From Gonium pectorale (lineage: Eukaryota > Chlorophyta > Chlorophyceae > Chlamydomonadales > Volvocaceae): a DNA stretch of 64,000 nt. A program made the translations under genes and the position numbers. The stretch is taken from positions 1,021,676-1,085,675 of the forward strand of contig LSYV01000033.1 in assembly GCA_001584585.1 (NCBI GenBank), read 5' to 3'. The notes under the pieces were generated by a model. The model saw only the letters and a program-made list of their open reading frames with translations. It did not search any database and was not told where the DNA came from. Shown here in pieces: positions 12,101 to 24,100 of the stretch (the first letter of the stretch is position 1; each line of letters opens with the position of its first letter).

Positions 12101-15100
12101 GGGTTGTCGGGGTCGTGTGGCGCCTCCGCCTTCACCGCCGGCGTGGCGCCGGACGCGACAGCGTTGGAGGAGGGCGCCGCCTGTTCCGCCTTGGCCTCGG
12201 AGGTCCCGACAGCCGGGGCCGCAGCAGCGTCAGAGGCCGCAGCGCCCTCCGCAGCCTGGGCGGTCGCCGGCGCCGCTGCTGACGCGGGAGGGGCCTCCGC
12301 ATCTGTCATCGTCGTGTCACCGGCGTCGCCTCCGGCGGCGGCACCGTCCGCACCCTCCGCGGCAGTAGGTGACGCGGGGGCGGCGCCGCTGGCGTCAGCG
12401 GCGGCGTTGGCGCCGTCCTTGGAGCCGCCGCCACCGACCGGCAGTACATCCGCATCGTACACCAACCGCCACTTGTACCGCGGTCGGTTGGGCTCGTAGT
12501 CGGTGATCGTTCCGCTGCGCCGGGCACCCCCGCGGCCCACAGACACCTGCGGACATCCCGCCGTAAGGCATCAGGTCAGAGGTACTCAGGCCGCCTGGGA
12601 GTTACGCGCCCATAAAAACATCTTTTTGTTATACTCCTTTATGAACTGTACGCTTTAAACTGCTTTCGCACATTCGTCAGACACACCAGTCCCCAAGGAC
12701 ACGTAATGACACGCAGCACAGGGCTCCAGGCCACGCCCAGCGCGTCTGCCCCTCTCCACACCAACGCGCCGGCCCGACCTCCCGCCGCACACATACGTGT
12801 GTCGCGCGCGCCCTACCAGCAGCCTGGCTCCAACCAGGTTCTGCCCCAGCTCCTCCAGCGCCTCCATGCCGATCTGCAGCCCGCTGACATCAACGTCGTA
12901 CTGCGCCGCCAGCTCCTTGTTCCCGCCGTACAGGATGGCGACGGCGATGCTGGCGGCCTCCGCCATCGCTGAATCCAGCTCCGGGTCGATCCCCTCAACG
13001 CCGCCGCCCTCCAACTTCACAATTGCGGTGGTGGCGGCGCCGCCGCCGTCGGCGCCGTCGGGGTCCGGCGACGTCGCCGCCGCCGAGCCATCACGCGGCG
13101 TGAGCCCCTGCCGCTCCCCTTCCCCGTCGTCGCCGCCGTCGCTGTCCTCATCCATATCCATCCCATCGCCGCCGCCGGGTCCGGCCATCGCCAGCGGCGA
13201 CGGCGCGAACCCGACGCTCTTGCGCGGCGTGCCGGCGGCGCTGCCGCCGCCAAAGCCGTACGCCAGGCTGCCGCTCGGCGCCGCCGCCAGCTGTGGCAGC
13301 GGCTGGTCCGCCGGCTTTGGCTTGCGCTCCGGAACCCCCGACAGCGCCGTGATGTTGCGCTTGTAACCGTGCGCCAGCCACAGCGACTGGTCGTCGTTGA
13401 GCATGCCCCACTCGGCCATGCCGCCGTGCGCGGGCTCGCCCAGCGCGTCGAAGGTGAGGCGCCAGCGGTACTTGGGGCGGTTGGCGTCATACTCGGTGAT
13501 GGTGCCGCTGCGCTTGTGGCCCTGGCCGCGACCCACCGTGATCTGCGGATTGCGCAGAGGGAGGGCGCACGGAAGCCCACATCGCACGAGCTGCCGTTGC
13601 CGCAGCCAATCCCAACGTTACCTTTGCTCACCAGCCCTCCCCTCCCCTCCCCTCGCTCCACCGGCCCGCCACACCTGGCGCTCCACACATCCATGTGCCG
13701 CTGCCGCCAAGGCTCCCTCGCACAAACCCGCCACTGCCTTCGCCCCTCCCCTTTCCCGCACACCGCCCCACCCCGCCACCTCGCATCCGGCTCATCGCTG
13801 CCACCCGGGCCCCCACCCCGCCACCTCGCATCCGGCTCATCGCTGCCACCCGGGCCCCCACCCCGCCACCTCGCATCCGGCTCATCGCTGCCACCCGGGC
13901 CCCCACCCCGCCACCTCGCATCCGGCTCATCGCTGCCACCCGGGCCCCCACCCCGCCCGCCCCCACTCCGCCACCCACGCACCGTGATCTTGGCGCCCAC
14001 CAGCGTCGCGCCGTACTCGTCCGGCACGCCCGCCATCGCCATACTGCTGACGCGCTCCGGCTTGGCCGCGGGCTGCAGCACGGACTCAGCGCTCTCGCCG
14101 CCGGCGGTCCTGACGGGCTTTGCCTTGGCCCTGCCCGCCGCCGCCAGGGAGGGCGCACTCGCCTTGCACCCGTACGCCCCCTTCATGCCCAGCAGCGCCA
14201 TAACCGGCAGGCGGTAGCGGCCGTCTGGGTAGGGCTCGGAGGCCGAGAGGACGTAAAGCAGGCCAAGGCCGGTGCGGCCGAAGGGCCGCGGGATCTTGCG
14301 CGGCGTCGCCGCCGTCGCCGGCGAGGCGGCGGCGGCGGGCGCGACCGGCCTGGGCGGCGCGATGGAGATCATGCCGCCAACGCCGCCCGACACACCCAGC
14401 ACCGGTCGCTTGTAGCCGTGCGTGAGCCACAGCTTCTTCTCGTCGTCCAGGCAGCCCCACTCGCCGCTGCCGCCGTAGGCGGGCTCCGCGAAGCCCACGT
14501 AGCGGAGGTACCACTTGTAGCGCGGGCGGTTCATATCCATGTCGGCGATGGTGCCCACGCGCGTCAGGCCGTCGCGGCCAACCGCCACCTGGGGAGAGGG
14601 AGGGACAGGGGCAGGGGCTAGGCGGGGCCCGAGCGGTAGGAAGAGGGCACGGTGAGAGTCGGCAGCTAGACCGTTGCACGGTGGGGACCGGGCGGCAGGT
14701 AGGGAGGGACATACAGCGCGGGGAGCCATGGGAGGAGGCACGCAGAGGGCATGGGCGGCGTGAGCAGGACTGGCCTTCAGCGGTGTGGTGTTGCCCCCAA
14801 GCCCGCACTGACCGCTTCACAACAGCCCCTCCCGTCCTGTGCTGTAACCCAAAGTCCGCCGCGCCGCACCTCAATCTCGGCGTTCATTATGTTCTCAATC
14901 TGGCCACCCGTCGCTGCGGCAGCGGCGGCGGCCGCCGCCGCCCTGGCTGCGCCGGGAGCCAGCGGCGCCGCCACGGCGTCAGCTGCTGCTGCCATCGCAC
15001 CCAGCCGGTCGGCCGGCGGCGGCGGCTCCGCCAGCCAGCGGACAACGCGCACCCCGCTGGCCGAGCGCCAGCCGCGGCGGTCGGGCGTCACGGCGCCCCA

Positions 15101-16915
15101 CTCCTCCTCGCCGTCCTCGTAGGCCATAAGCCAGGGTAGCTTGGTGCGCCGCGCGTCGAAGCGGGTGATGGTCCCGCGGAGAGTCCGCTCGCGGCCACAG
15201 GAGACCTGCGTGAGGGGGATAGAGAGAGGGGAGGGCATGACCGCATTGCTTGAAACTTTCCCGAACTGATGCGCATAGCCATATGGTCTGAGACTGCCGT
15301 TGCAGCGGGCACGGGGGGGACCATACCCAGCTGTGCGTGCACCCCCTTTGCTTCCGTCCCACCCTACGGTGTGCCAGTGCGCCTGATCCCATGCGCTGGG
15401 CGCGTGACGTCAAAGCCTGCCCATCCCCGAAACCTCCATACAGTCCTGCAAGCGGTCGCACCCTCAACACAGCCTTTCCGCCCCAGACCACCACCCCGGC
15501 CCCAACTGCAGGCTGCACACCGACCCCAGCCGGCCAGCCCCGTCACTCGATACGACCCATTCCCCATCTTCACCACCCCCATGGCCCACGGACTGAATAA
15601 CCCCCACCGCCCCGCCCTGGTCTGCGCAGCGTGGCGCACTGATGTCCGTCTTCGTAGTTTTGCCCCTATCCCCACCTGCTGCTGAGTGCCAGCCCGTTCC
15701 TAGCTAAGCTATGTCATCAACCCCCCCAACCGCAGGCTCGCCCTTTCCCTGAGCCAATCCCAACCCCACTCCCCGCCCGCCTCCTCCCTCACACCACACA
15801 GTTACAACAACTCGTAACCCGTCAGCCTCCCGTCGGCGCCTGCCGGCTCATCTTACCAGCGCCTCCATACCCACGAACGCCTCCCCCTCCGCCAGCTGCT
15901 CCGCCGTGAGCTGCTCCCCCGCCGGCTGCCTGCGCCGCAGCGACCGGCCTTGCTCCCCGGCGGGCTCCTCCTCATCCTCGCCCGGCAGCACCAGATCCTC
16001 TAGCCTGAACTCCATCTTGGGAAACTCAATCCCCAGATCCAGCTCGTTTGGATCCTTGTCCCGGAGAAGGCTGACCACCGGATCGGCCTCGCCCTCCCAG
16101 TTTGACGGGTTGTCGTACTCCAGCGAGGCGACGGCTCGTTCCGCCGCCATCGCCGCCGCTGTGGCGGCGGCAGCGGCCGCGGCCGCGGCTCGCTCCTGGC
16201 GCCGCCGCTGCTTCCGCTCCCGTCGGTCTGCGGCCTCGGAGTCGGAGCCCGACACGTCGCTGCCCGACTCGGGGTCGACCGGCCCGCCCCTGATACTGCG
16301 AACAGCGGGGGCGGCAGGGGCCGCGTAGGCTTTGGCCACCTTGGCTGCGGCCCTGGCGGCCATGGCTGCGTGCTGGCGGGCTAGCGCCGGCGCCATACCG
16401 GTAGTTGGTGCCGCCGCCGCGGCGACACCAGCCGACGCCGGTCCCAGCCCCGCCACGGGACGCCCCGGCCCCCAGGGCCCGCCGCCACCGGCGGCAGCCT
16501 CCTCCTCCTCGCCATCCTCGTCCTCCTCTGCATCGTCTTGCTCCGGTTCCGGTTCCGGCTCTGGCTCAGAGAGATCTGGTTCCGAATCCAGGCCCGGGAG
16601 GTCTAGATCCATGTCTATCTTGCCCTTGGCCTTGACCTTGAGCTTCAGGCGGGGCTTGGCCCCGGCGCTGCCCCCGGAGCCAGGAGCCCCTTGCCTGTCG
16701 CCGCCCGAGGCCAGGCCGCCCGAAGGACTCGCCTCATCGATTGCCATGGGGGAAACGCCAGCGCTGCTGCTGCCGCCAACGACCCCTGGCCCAGCCCCCG
16801 CAGGGACGGCCTCTGGTAGCGCGGAGACTATCAGAGGAGGAGCCGCGAACCCCGCAACGGCGGAAAGGTCGGGAACGCCACCTGGCGCGATGCCAACGCC
16901 GCTGGTGGTATCCAT
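9194..16915 (-). CDS. Gene B: five Tudor-like modules plus AP2/ERF-like module, nuclear protein
   Basis: Exons on the minus strand are 16915-15857, 15205-14870, 14588-13983, 13542-12817, 12546-10916, 10619-10371 and 10163-9194, about 1,858 aa. Tudor-like modules start at about residues 348, 460, 662, 904 and 1294. Each has a 'GTI..D..R' strand, a 'YRWRL' or 'LRWLV' strand, an 'EWG.L..D' turn and often a 'HGYKR' end. Module 4 carries an insertion of about 150 residues. The AP2/ERF-like module (about 1425-1485) reads YRYIFRRNGMCRAQI, then [18 protein letters not shown] and HLNLG. A Gln-rich helix and a Pro/Ala tail follow. The N-terminus has acidic and Lys-rich stretches (KPRLKLKVKAKGK), suggesting a nuclear protein. 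A chromatin-reader or DNA-binding role is inference. If the last intron is retained the protein stops at 10361 instead. Confidence 0.7.
13768..13962. repeat. 45-bp minisatellite, four units, in an intron of gene B
   Basis: The unit starts recur at 13781, 13826, 13871 and 13916, exactly 45 bases apart and almost without mismatch. The array lies in the intron between the exons ending at 13983 and starting at 13542. On the gene strand it would read as a 15-residue repeat containing GGSDEPDARW, but that frame does not join the next exon in phase. Confidence 0.9.
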
Positions 16916-19542
16916 ATCGCCGCTGGAAACGGTTCAAAGCACCGCCAGTGTCACCTGCCGCAGCCAAGCGCGCCCTTTGCTCCTGGCGCGAGCGCTTGTT
17001 CTCCCGCTAGCGCACAGCCCCCCGGTTGATCCGGGGTCAGGCCGCGGAGGCTATGATAGCTTTGAACCTTGGCTGGTGCGCGCTTCAGTACCGGTAGCGA
17101 AGCGCCCCACCCAAGTTCAGCTGCTGCCCCGCCCGCGCTCCCTGCCTGTGAAGCACCGGAGCGGGCGCGGTCAGGCCCACATAGCTGCGCGGGCGGAGTG
17201 GCCTCCGCTCGCACCGATGCGCTCTCCGGCGCTCTGATGGGCGCCTGCAGGGAACGGTTGGGGGGCGAGGCGGGCCTGACAAGGAGGCTGCTACAGCGCT
17301 GCCAGCATGTTGCGTGGAAGGGCGTGTCGGGAAATGGCCCCCAACGGGACTTCCTCTACAAAGGCCGCGTCTTCCCCGTCATAGCTGTGCGCTCAGCGCA
17401 TAGGGGTAAAGGGACTGCAAAGTCGATGCCCTCAGTGGTGAAGGCAATTGCGGGGGGCGGGGTCGGCATGATGGCGTCGCGGTCAGCTCGCTCACGCCGC
17501 GATCTGAGCAAAGCACTGGAAGTTCAAAATCACTATTGTGGTTTGGGGGTGGTATGGGCCTTCTCGGGCTGCGGGTAGACCTCCACACGCAGTTCGCACC
17601 ACCCACGCCGGTCGACAAGCGAAGGGGGTGCGCCGAATCCACCTCCCCCTTCCAGGAATGAGTACTCTGATGCATCCCCGGTCAATATCTAGCGGCCGCG
17701 GGCCGCGGGGGGCAGCATACCTTGCGAAGCCTCCTCCCTCTCGCAATGGCCAAAGTCGCCCTCCGGCCTGCGCGGGGAGGCCACCCACGGCTTTACTGTG
17801 GCATCAATACGTGAAGGGAGGGTGGACTCGCGGCTGCAGCGGCCGCCGGGCAAGAGTCGCAAGGTGCCGATTTTTGGTTCAAGGGGAAGCGACTACGGGG
17901 GAGGGGTCTCACCTACGATAAGATGCAAAGCTAGCCCCGCGTGGTGGAAGCTGTAGTGGTGTATGGGGGGCTCAGTGCTAGCGGGCGGGTCTCGTAGTAC
18001 AGGAGTCCGCGAGGAGCACAAACCCAGCTTTCCGCTACTCTTGTCGCGCATAAGTCCTGCCCTTGTGACTGGCCCCCTCATCCAAGCGCTGGAGCTCCTC
18101 CTTGTGGAGCCAGCGATGCAAAAGGCTCGCGGTCATCTACTAGCCCCTGCGTTCTTTAGCTCTCTCTCTCTCTTTCATCATGGTCTTTTTCATTAGTTTA
18201 ACTTGAACTTTGGGAAATAAAGAGAAGCGGCGCGGGCCTCTGGAAACAAAGCTTGACCTCAGTTTCTGTGTCCTTGCTGATTGCCTTCAACCTCATCCGC
18301 AAATCTTGCGAAACCCTTGCTCAAATTGACACTGCACGGCCCATAGTCCATAGCCGAGTGCAGAATGCGAGCTCATGTCTGGGCTTGTTCCTGTGGCTAT
18401 AAGCGGGGTTTGACATCGCAGAAAAGGGAGATACACTGGCTAATGCCGCAAGAGTTCACAAAGACTGCCTCTGCCGGCAACATGCTCAGCGGGGCACGCG
18501 GGGCTTCCTCACCCCCCATCCCCGGTACGCAAGGGTGGTGGGCAAGCGAGTCGATGGCATCGGAGGCGCGTTATGAAGGCGCAAAACTCTGCATGACATG
18601 AAGCCCAGCAACCGCCCCGGAATTCGCAGCGGCCTGCGACCAGCAGGGTACGCAAAAAGAAGTGGCTCTGAGGATAGTGGGTTGAAGTCAGGCTTCTTAC
18701 AGGGCGATCCTTGGCCCCTGCATCGCCGCGCAGTAGAGCCGCGGCAGGCTCTGCCCCGCACAGTAAGTGAACGCCTCCCCTGGTTGGTGCTCATCAACGT
18801 TCCTGCACTGGGCCACGCGGCCGTTGAAGCAGTTCACGCCACCGAGCACACCTTCATCCCAACAATTCCTCGCTAGCCTAAAACACACAATGAGGGCTAG
18901 GCAAAGGCTCAGCCGGTGGAGGGTTAATCCTCTTCCGCTCCGGCCATCCTCGGCCTCTCGGACGACTCATCAGGAGCCCGGCCTACTTTCAGGCAGAATC
19001 CGCGTATCCAGGACAACATCAAAGCCCATCGGCATTGTCAGCCACAGAGTATGCCGCGCCTTGCTATGGGGTCACAACAGTGGCCCGCCAAAAGCTATGG
19101 AAGCAGTTCGGATCACTAAACCTGTTGTGCCACGGGATTCGCGCATGCGATTAGCGCAACCGCTTCCCCAGAAAACGGAAACAACAGCATTGCCGACAGC
19201 CGCCCCGCCACTGTGCGCTGTGCTCCAGACGCACGACGGTCACCGATGCATCAACATCGCCCAGCCCAGTCCAGCCCGCCATCACCAAACCCTGGGACGG
19301 CCCGGCGTAAATCTCCTCTATGCCCCACCCTGTTCCACTCCGCATCCTGCGCCCAGGCCATTGCTTTGCACATTTCATATGGGCAGGGACAGCGTCGGTC
19401 GGCCGTTATACGCCAACCGGCCACCCAAGCCCACGTCAACCGGCCGCCCAAAGCCCTCGGGACACAGTCACCAGCGCCGACGCCAAATGCATCACCATGT
19501 TGCATGACCCAGCTACTGTGACAGCGCTGCCGACAGGTCCTT
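16916..19542. other. Region between gene B and gene C
   Basis: This probably holds the promoter of gene B (right of 16915) and the 3' UTR of gene C (left of 19543). A (TC)n tract lies near 18161-18172. I found no splice-consistent gene. One minus-strand open stretch at 18697-18888 is Cys-rich (GGVNCFNGRVAQCRNVDEH) and looks more protein-like than its surroundings, but it has no partner exon that I could join. Confidence 0.4.
18697..18701 (-). terminator. Possible polyadenylation signal (TGTAA) of gene C
   Basis: TTACA on the plus strand, about 840 bases after the stop of gene C. The distance is long but possible for algal 3' UTRs. Confidence 0.25.
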
Positions 19543-20251
19543 CAAGTCCCCCCGGCCCTTTATGAAGGCCGTCAGGGACTCCATGCTCAGCCTGTCCAGC
19601 ACGGCGCGCTGCTCGGGCGTGAGACCAAAGTTGAGTTCCGCAGCGGTGCCGCGCAGCTTGTAGTTGTAGAAGTCGGCGGCGGCGGCGGCCTCCTCGGCGG
19701 ACTTGTAGTATGGGCTGCGCGGGCGCGGGGAAGAGGCATGGGTATCAGAGGGAAGTCGCGCCCTTGGTAAAGCCCATATGGGGCAATGACGGAAACGAGT
19801 GTGAGAAGCGCAGGTATGATCCTGTTTAGGAGCCGCACCTCATTAGGTTGCCGGTCTTCAGCGTGATTTGCGCCCGGTAGCTCCCCTTGCCCTTCTTCAC
19901 TATGAGCCGGAACTTGGTGCCCGCGCTTCCCCCGCCCTTGGGCAGCTGCGCCGGCAGCGCGGCTGGCAGGTCTCCGTCCAGGGCGGCGGCCTCAGCCGCC
20001 TCGGCAGCCTCTAGGGCATCCGGGGCCGGCGCGGGAGCAGCGTCGGGGGCTGGGTGTGCGGCAGGCCCCTCGTCACCGTCGGCGCGGCCGCTGACGCGCC
20101 GGCGCTTGGCGCCCGGAGCGGCTGTCCTGTCTCTAGGGCTGCCCGCAGGCGCCGCTGCCTCGACCACTTCAGCATGGGCGGGAGCCTTGGCAACTTCTGC
20201 GCCGGCGCCAGCCTTGGCTCCAGATTTGGCTGCTGCCCCCTTTTTCTTCAT
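19543..20251 (-). CDS. Gene C: short AP2/ERF-like protein, truncated relative of gene A
   Basis: Two exons, 20251-19839 and 19714-19543, joined in phase 2, give about 194 aa. The N-terminus is Lys/Ala-rich with a basic motif (GAKRRRVSGR) that could direct it to the nucleus. The end matches the last two exons of gene A closely: [10 protein letters not shown], then [16 protein letters not shown], then [18 protein letters not shown], then [17 protein letters not shown]. After TAFI one base is missing compared with gene A, so the frame shifts and stops after RAGGT. Gene A's [15 protein letters not shown] ending is lost, although it can still be read in another frame down to 19514. There is no Tudor-like module. 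It could be a young small regulator, a competitor for AP2-like sites, or a decaying duplicate. Confidence 0.6.
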
Positions 20252-21137
20252 GGTTCTTTCACGTTGCGTGAACGCTTTGACTATTACGTGTCCAAGAGGA
20301 AGCTGTGAGTGCGGGCCTTCTGTGGATTTAAGTTTGCGTTAGCAATCGAACTGCCACTTTTCTGCTGCTGGTGTTGACCTTGCTCGCTTTGGGTGCGATA
20401 CCTGGGAAAGTAACCGACTAGCGGTTGCCTTGCTGTTGTATTCAATTCGCACTTGCTCGTCTGTGGACATGTATCGAATTATTTTATCAAAGCTGTACTG
20501 TACAGCTCCGAGGACAAAGCTTGCTGGCATGACATGCTGGCAATCGCATGCTCTGTGGATTCACGGCCCGGCGCCATGGAATAATCTTCCAAGGGCAGTG
20601 GTTGTGGCCCATTACACATGATTGTATACGTAACCCTGTGGTCCATGCGAAGCCAGCCCTCACCCCTACGCCTCCCCACGTGCCAGAACCCTGGGGACGG
20701 CTGGGGAGGAGGCACTGTGCCCGTGCCGCAAGTCTCCAGGAACAGATGCAGCAGTACCGCAACCCTGCAAAAACATCCAATCTAGACTCGTAAAACCTGG
20801 GGAGACACTGCAGTTTATAGCCCTGCTGCCCAACCCGGTGCAAGCCTCTTGCAGGCTATTTCACGCAGCGACCAAGGATCTTATCCTGCCCAACTTCCCG
20901 CCGCAGATAGTATGCTGTATACCCCCCTAATACACAGACATTTTAAAGCCCCACGACGATGCTACACGGACCCACGAATACATTCTGAACTCCCCACGGC
21001 AAAGTCCGTGAACTTCACTACAGCATTAGTCGTCCCGCCGGTACTGCACCGCGCTGCACCATGCCCACACCAACACCACGTCCTTGATTGCCATGTTACG
21101 GCGGGCTGCCGCCGCTGCTGCCCCGGCCAGCCTCCAG
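20252..21137. other. 3' flank of gene A and upstream region of gene C
   Basis: No coding exon is supported here. The right part is the likely 3' UTR of gene A down to a TGTAA motif at 20612-20616. The left part should contain the promoter of gene C. Confidence 0.5.
20612..20616 (-). terminator. Possible polyadenylation signal (TGTAA) of gene A
   Basis: TTACA on the plus strand, about 520 bases past the stop codon at 21138-21140. Confidence 0.4.
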
Positions 21138-24100
21138 CTACTGCGACAGCGCCGCCGACAGGTCCTTCAGGTCTCCCCGGCCCTTGATGAAGGCGGTCAG
21201 GGACTCCATGCTCAGCCTGTCCAGCACCGCCCGCTGCTCGGGCGTGAGGCCAAGGTTGAGCTGTGCAGCGGTGCTGCGCAGCTTGTAGTTGTAGAAGTCG
21301 GCGGCGGCGGCGGCCTCCTCTGTTGAACGGTAGTAGGGACTGCGAACACATGAAATCAAGGAGAGGCGGCGGCGAGTACGGCGGGTAAAGGAGGATTACC
21401 AGGATTGCTAATCGACGTGGCACATACAACGAGGCGCGATCAATCAATTGCAGTGGGCCTCATGGCGCCGGGCTGCCAGGTCGCAAGCGGGGGCAAGCCG
21501 CCTTTATTACCAAGAACAGGTGCATCTGCTGTATGAGAGCTCTAGCTAGGACCGCATTGCAAGCAACCGAGCAGGCACGGGCGTCTCAGCTGCCATGAGC
21601 AGAAAGCGCAACTGCCGCCTCACCTCGTGAGGTTACCGCCCGGCAGCGTGATCTGCGCCCGGTACTTGCTCTTGCCCTTCTTCACGATGAGCCGGTACTG
21701 GGTGCCTGCGCTGCCTGCGCCTGCTCCCGGCGGCTGTGCCGGCAGCGCGGCCGGCAGGTCTCCGGCCGGAGTAGCAGCCACAGGGGCGTAAACCGCATCG
21801 TGCGCAGGGGCGGCGACAGTGGTGCAGACGGCGGGCGCCCCAGCCCCGGAGCCGACACGCTGGCGCTTTTGCTCCGGGGAAGTCGGCCTGCCATCGGGGC
21901 TGTGCCGCGCCGCCGCACGCTCGGCAGCCGCCTTGGGGCCAGCGCCGCCATACCCTACCCACGCGCCAGCCCCAGCAGCGCCACACCCCCCTAGCGCCTC
22001 GTCATGCTCGTCGTCGTCCTCCTCCTCCATGGGCGCCACCGCACAGGACACAGCCTCCTGCCCCTGCAGCCGGCTGCTGCGCCTTGCGGCACGCATCCCC
22101 GATGGGCCAGCGATTGCGGCCCTTGCGCTGCGCGGTGCGCGCTCCGTGGCCGCCTCCGCGCTGTCCGTGTCCTCCTCCTCCTCGTCCTCATCCGACCGCT
22201 CGTCTTCCTCCTCCTGCCCCCCTGAGTCATCATTGACTTCATCCACTCCATCCTCGCCCACCACCTCCTCCTCGTCCCCGCCATCGCCGCTATTGCCCTC
22301 GTCGTCCGTGTTCTCCTCGACGCTGGCGCACCGCCGGGGGTATGGGGCCGCTGCCGCTGCCGCCCCGGTCGCCATGCGCCGCCGGTTCTCGCGCGCCGGT
22401 GGCACCTCCGTCGGCGCCTGGCCGACCCAGGCAAGCGGCCGCGTCGCGCCGTGCACCCTCCAGCCCTTGCCGTCCTCCGTGACGGCGCCCCATTCCTGGT
22501 CTCCGTCATCGTACTTCATGAGCCATTGCAGGCGGGATCTGCACGGGTCGTGGCGGCTGATGGTGCCCACGAACGTGCCCTCGCGGCCCCAAGACACCTG
22601 CAACGAAAGGCAGGAGCATTGCAGCGGCTTTGAAAGCGCACCATGCCGGCGAAAGGAAAGACGACGTCAATGGCCGCCTCTGCAACTCCGGACCCTTACA
22701 CTTGGTTCGTGCCGGCAAGGCTTACAGCAACGAAACAAGGGCAGCGTACTTAACCTGGGTGCTGTACCTGCTGCTTAGGACAATCGCAAGACCCGTGGTA
22801 AGCAAAGTATTGCCCAGTCCATTCAGGCACATGAGCCAAGCCGAACTGCCATCCGCGGATCATCCGCCATCATCCGCCATCATCCGCATCATCCGCCTGC
22901 CCCTGAGCGGACTCACCTTGGCCCTCAAGCCCACCAGCCCGCCATCGTCGCCTCCGCCGTCCCCCAACCCCTCCTGGCCCCCAGCCTCTGCGGCTGCACC
23001 CGCCGCGCAGCCACCGCTCTGGGGCCCGGCGTGGGTCGCTGCAAGCCGAGCGCGCTTAGCCGGCCGCGAGCAGCCCCCAGCAGCTGCCTCCCCCGCTGCG
23101 TTCACTGCGGCAGGTAAGGCACCTGGCGCGTCGGTGTGGTCACGCAGCGACGCCGATGCGGTCCCTGCCTTCGCGGCCGCGGCGGCTCCAGCGGCCGCAG
23201 CCGGCAGCTGCGGCTGCGGTTGTGGCAGCGCGGGTGGATCGGCAGCTCCGGGTCCGACCACGAGCGCCGGCGCGAAGCAGCTGGTAGCACCGTGTGATGC
23301 GCCGCTGCCGTCGACCCCACCGGCGGCTCTGGCGCTGCCGCCCTCACGGTCGGCGGCGCCGGCAGCGCCGGCAGCGGTGCCATCGCCCTGACCGTCTGCC
23401 GCCGTCAGCAGCAGCATCGCTAGCACGCGCCGCTGGTCGCCGCCAGCAGTGAGCCATGTGGCACGGTCGGGGGTGAGGCAGCCCCACTCGCCCGCGCCGT
23501 CCGTACCGTCCGTGCCCACGCTGTCGTACACCATACGCCACTTGTACACCGGGCGCTTGAGGTCAAACTCGGCGATGCGGCCGCTCCGCAGGCGGCCGTC
23601 CACCAGGACCTGGAGGAGCGAGGATGGGAGTCAGGGAACGAGGGATGAGTTCCCAAAGGTGGTCAAGGGAGACTAATACCCACAAGCATGGCCGTATTGT
23701 GGCCGGCCTTGGACCAGAGATGCAAGCTCGGCGGATGGACACCCACTAGTAGTGCTCCAACAATTAGTGCAATACCTTGAGCACTGGCTAGGGATGCACA
23801 CCACGGCTTTATCCTCTAGCCAGGAACCACGTGCATGCCGGTACAGGGCTGCTTGTCCCTTCCGTTGTCTGCGCCCTTTCTCGCCTCTCCGCCTGTAACC
23901 TTTCCACAGAAAAAAAGGACCGAAGGTAACGACCCGGCGAACTCACCACGAGCTGCAGACCGCTGTAACCGCCGTTCACCAAACCAGCACCGGGCGCTTG
24001 CTGCCGCTGATCGGCGGCGTTGGCCACAGCGAGCGGGCCTGCTGCCGCGTGCGCCGCCGCCATGGCATCCGCCGGCACGCCGCCACCAGCCCTCGCTGCC

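Noticed and set aside
13017..14741. 574-codon minus-strand frame read as one exon
   Set aside because: It is open only because the 440-base intron lacks stops. After the intron it reads the next exon in the wrong frame (ARATSAAAPSPS instead of GRGQGHKRSGTI).
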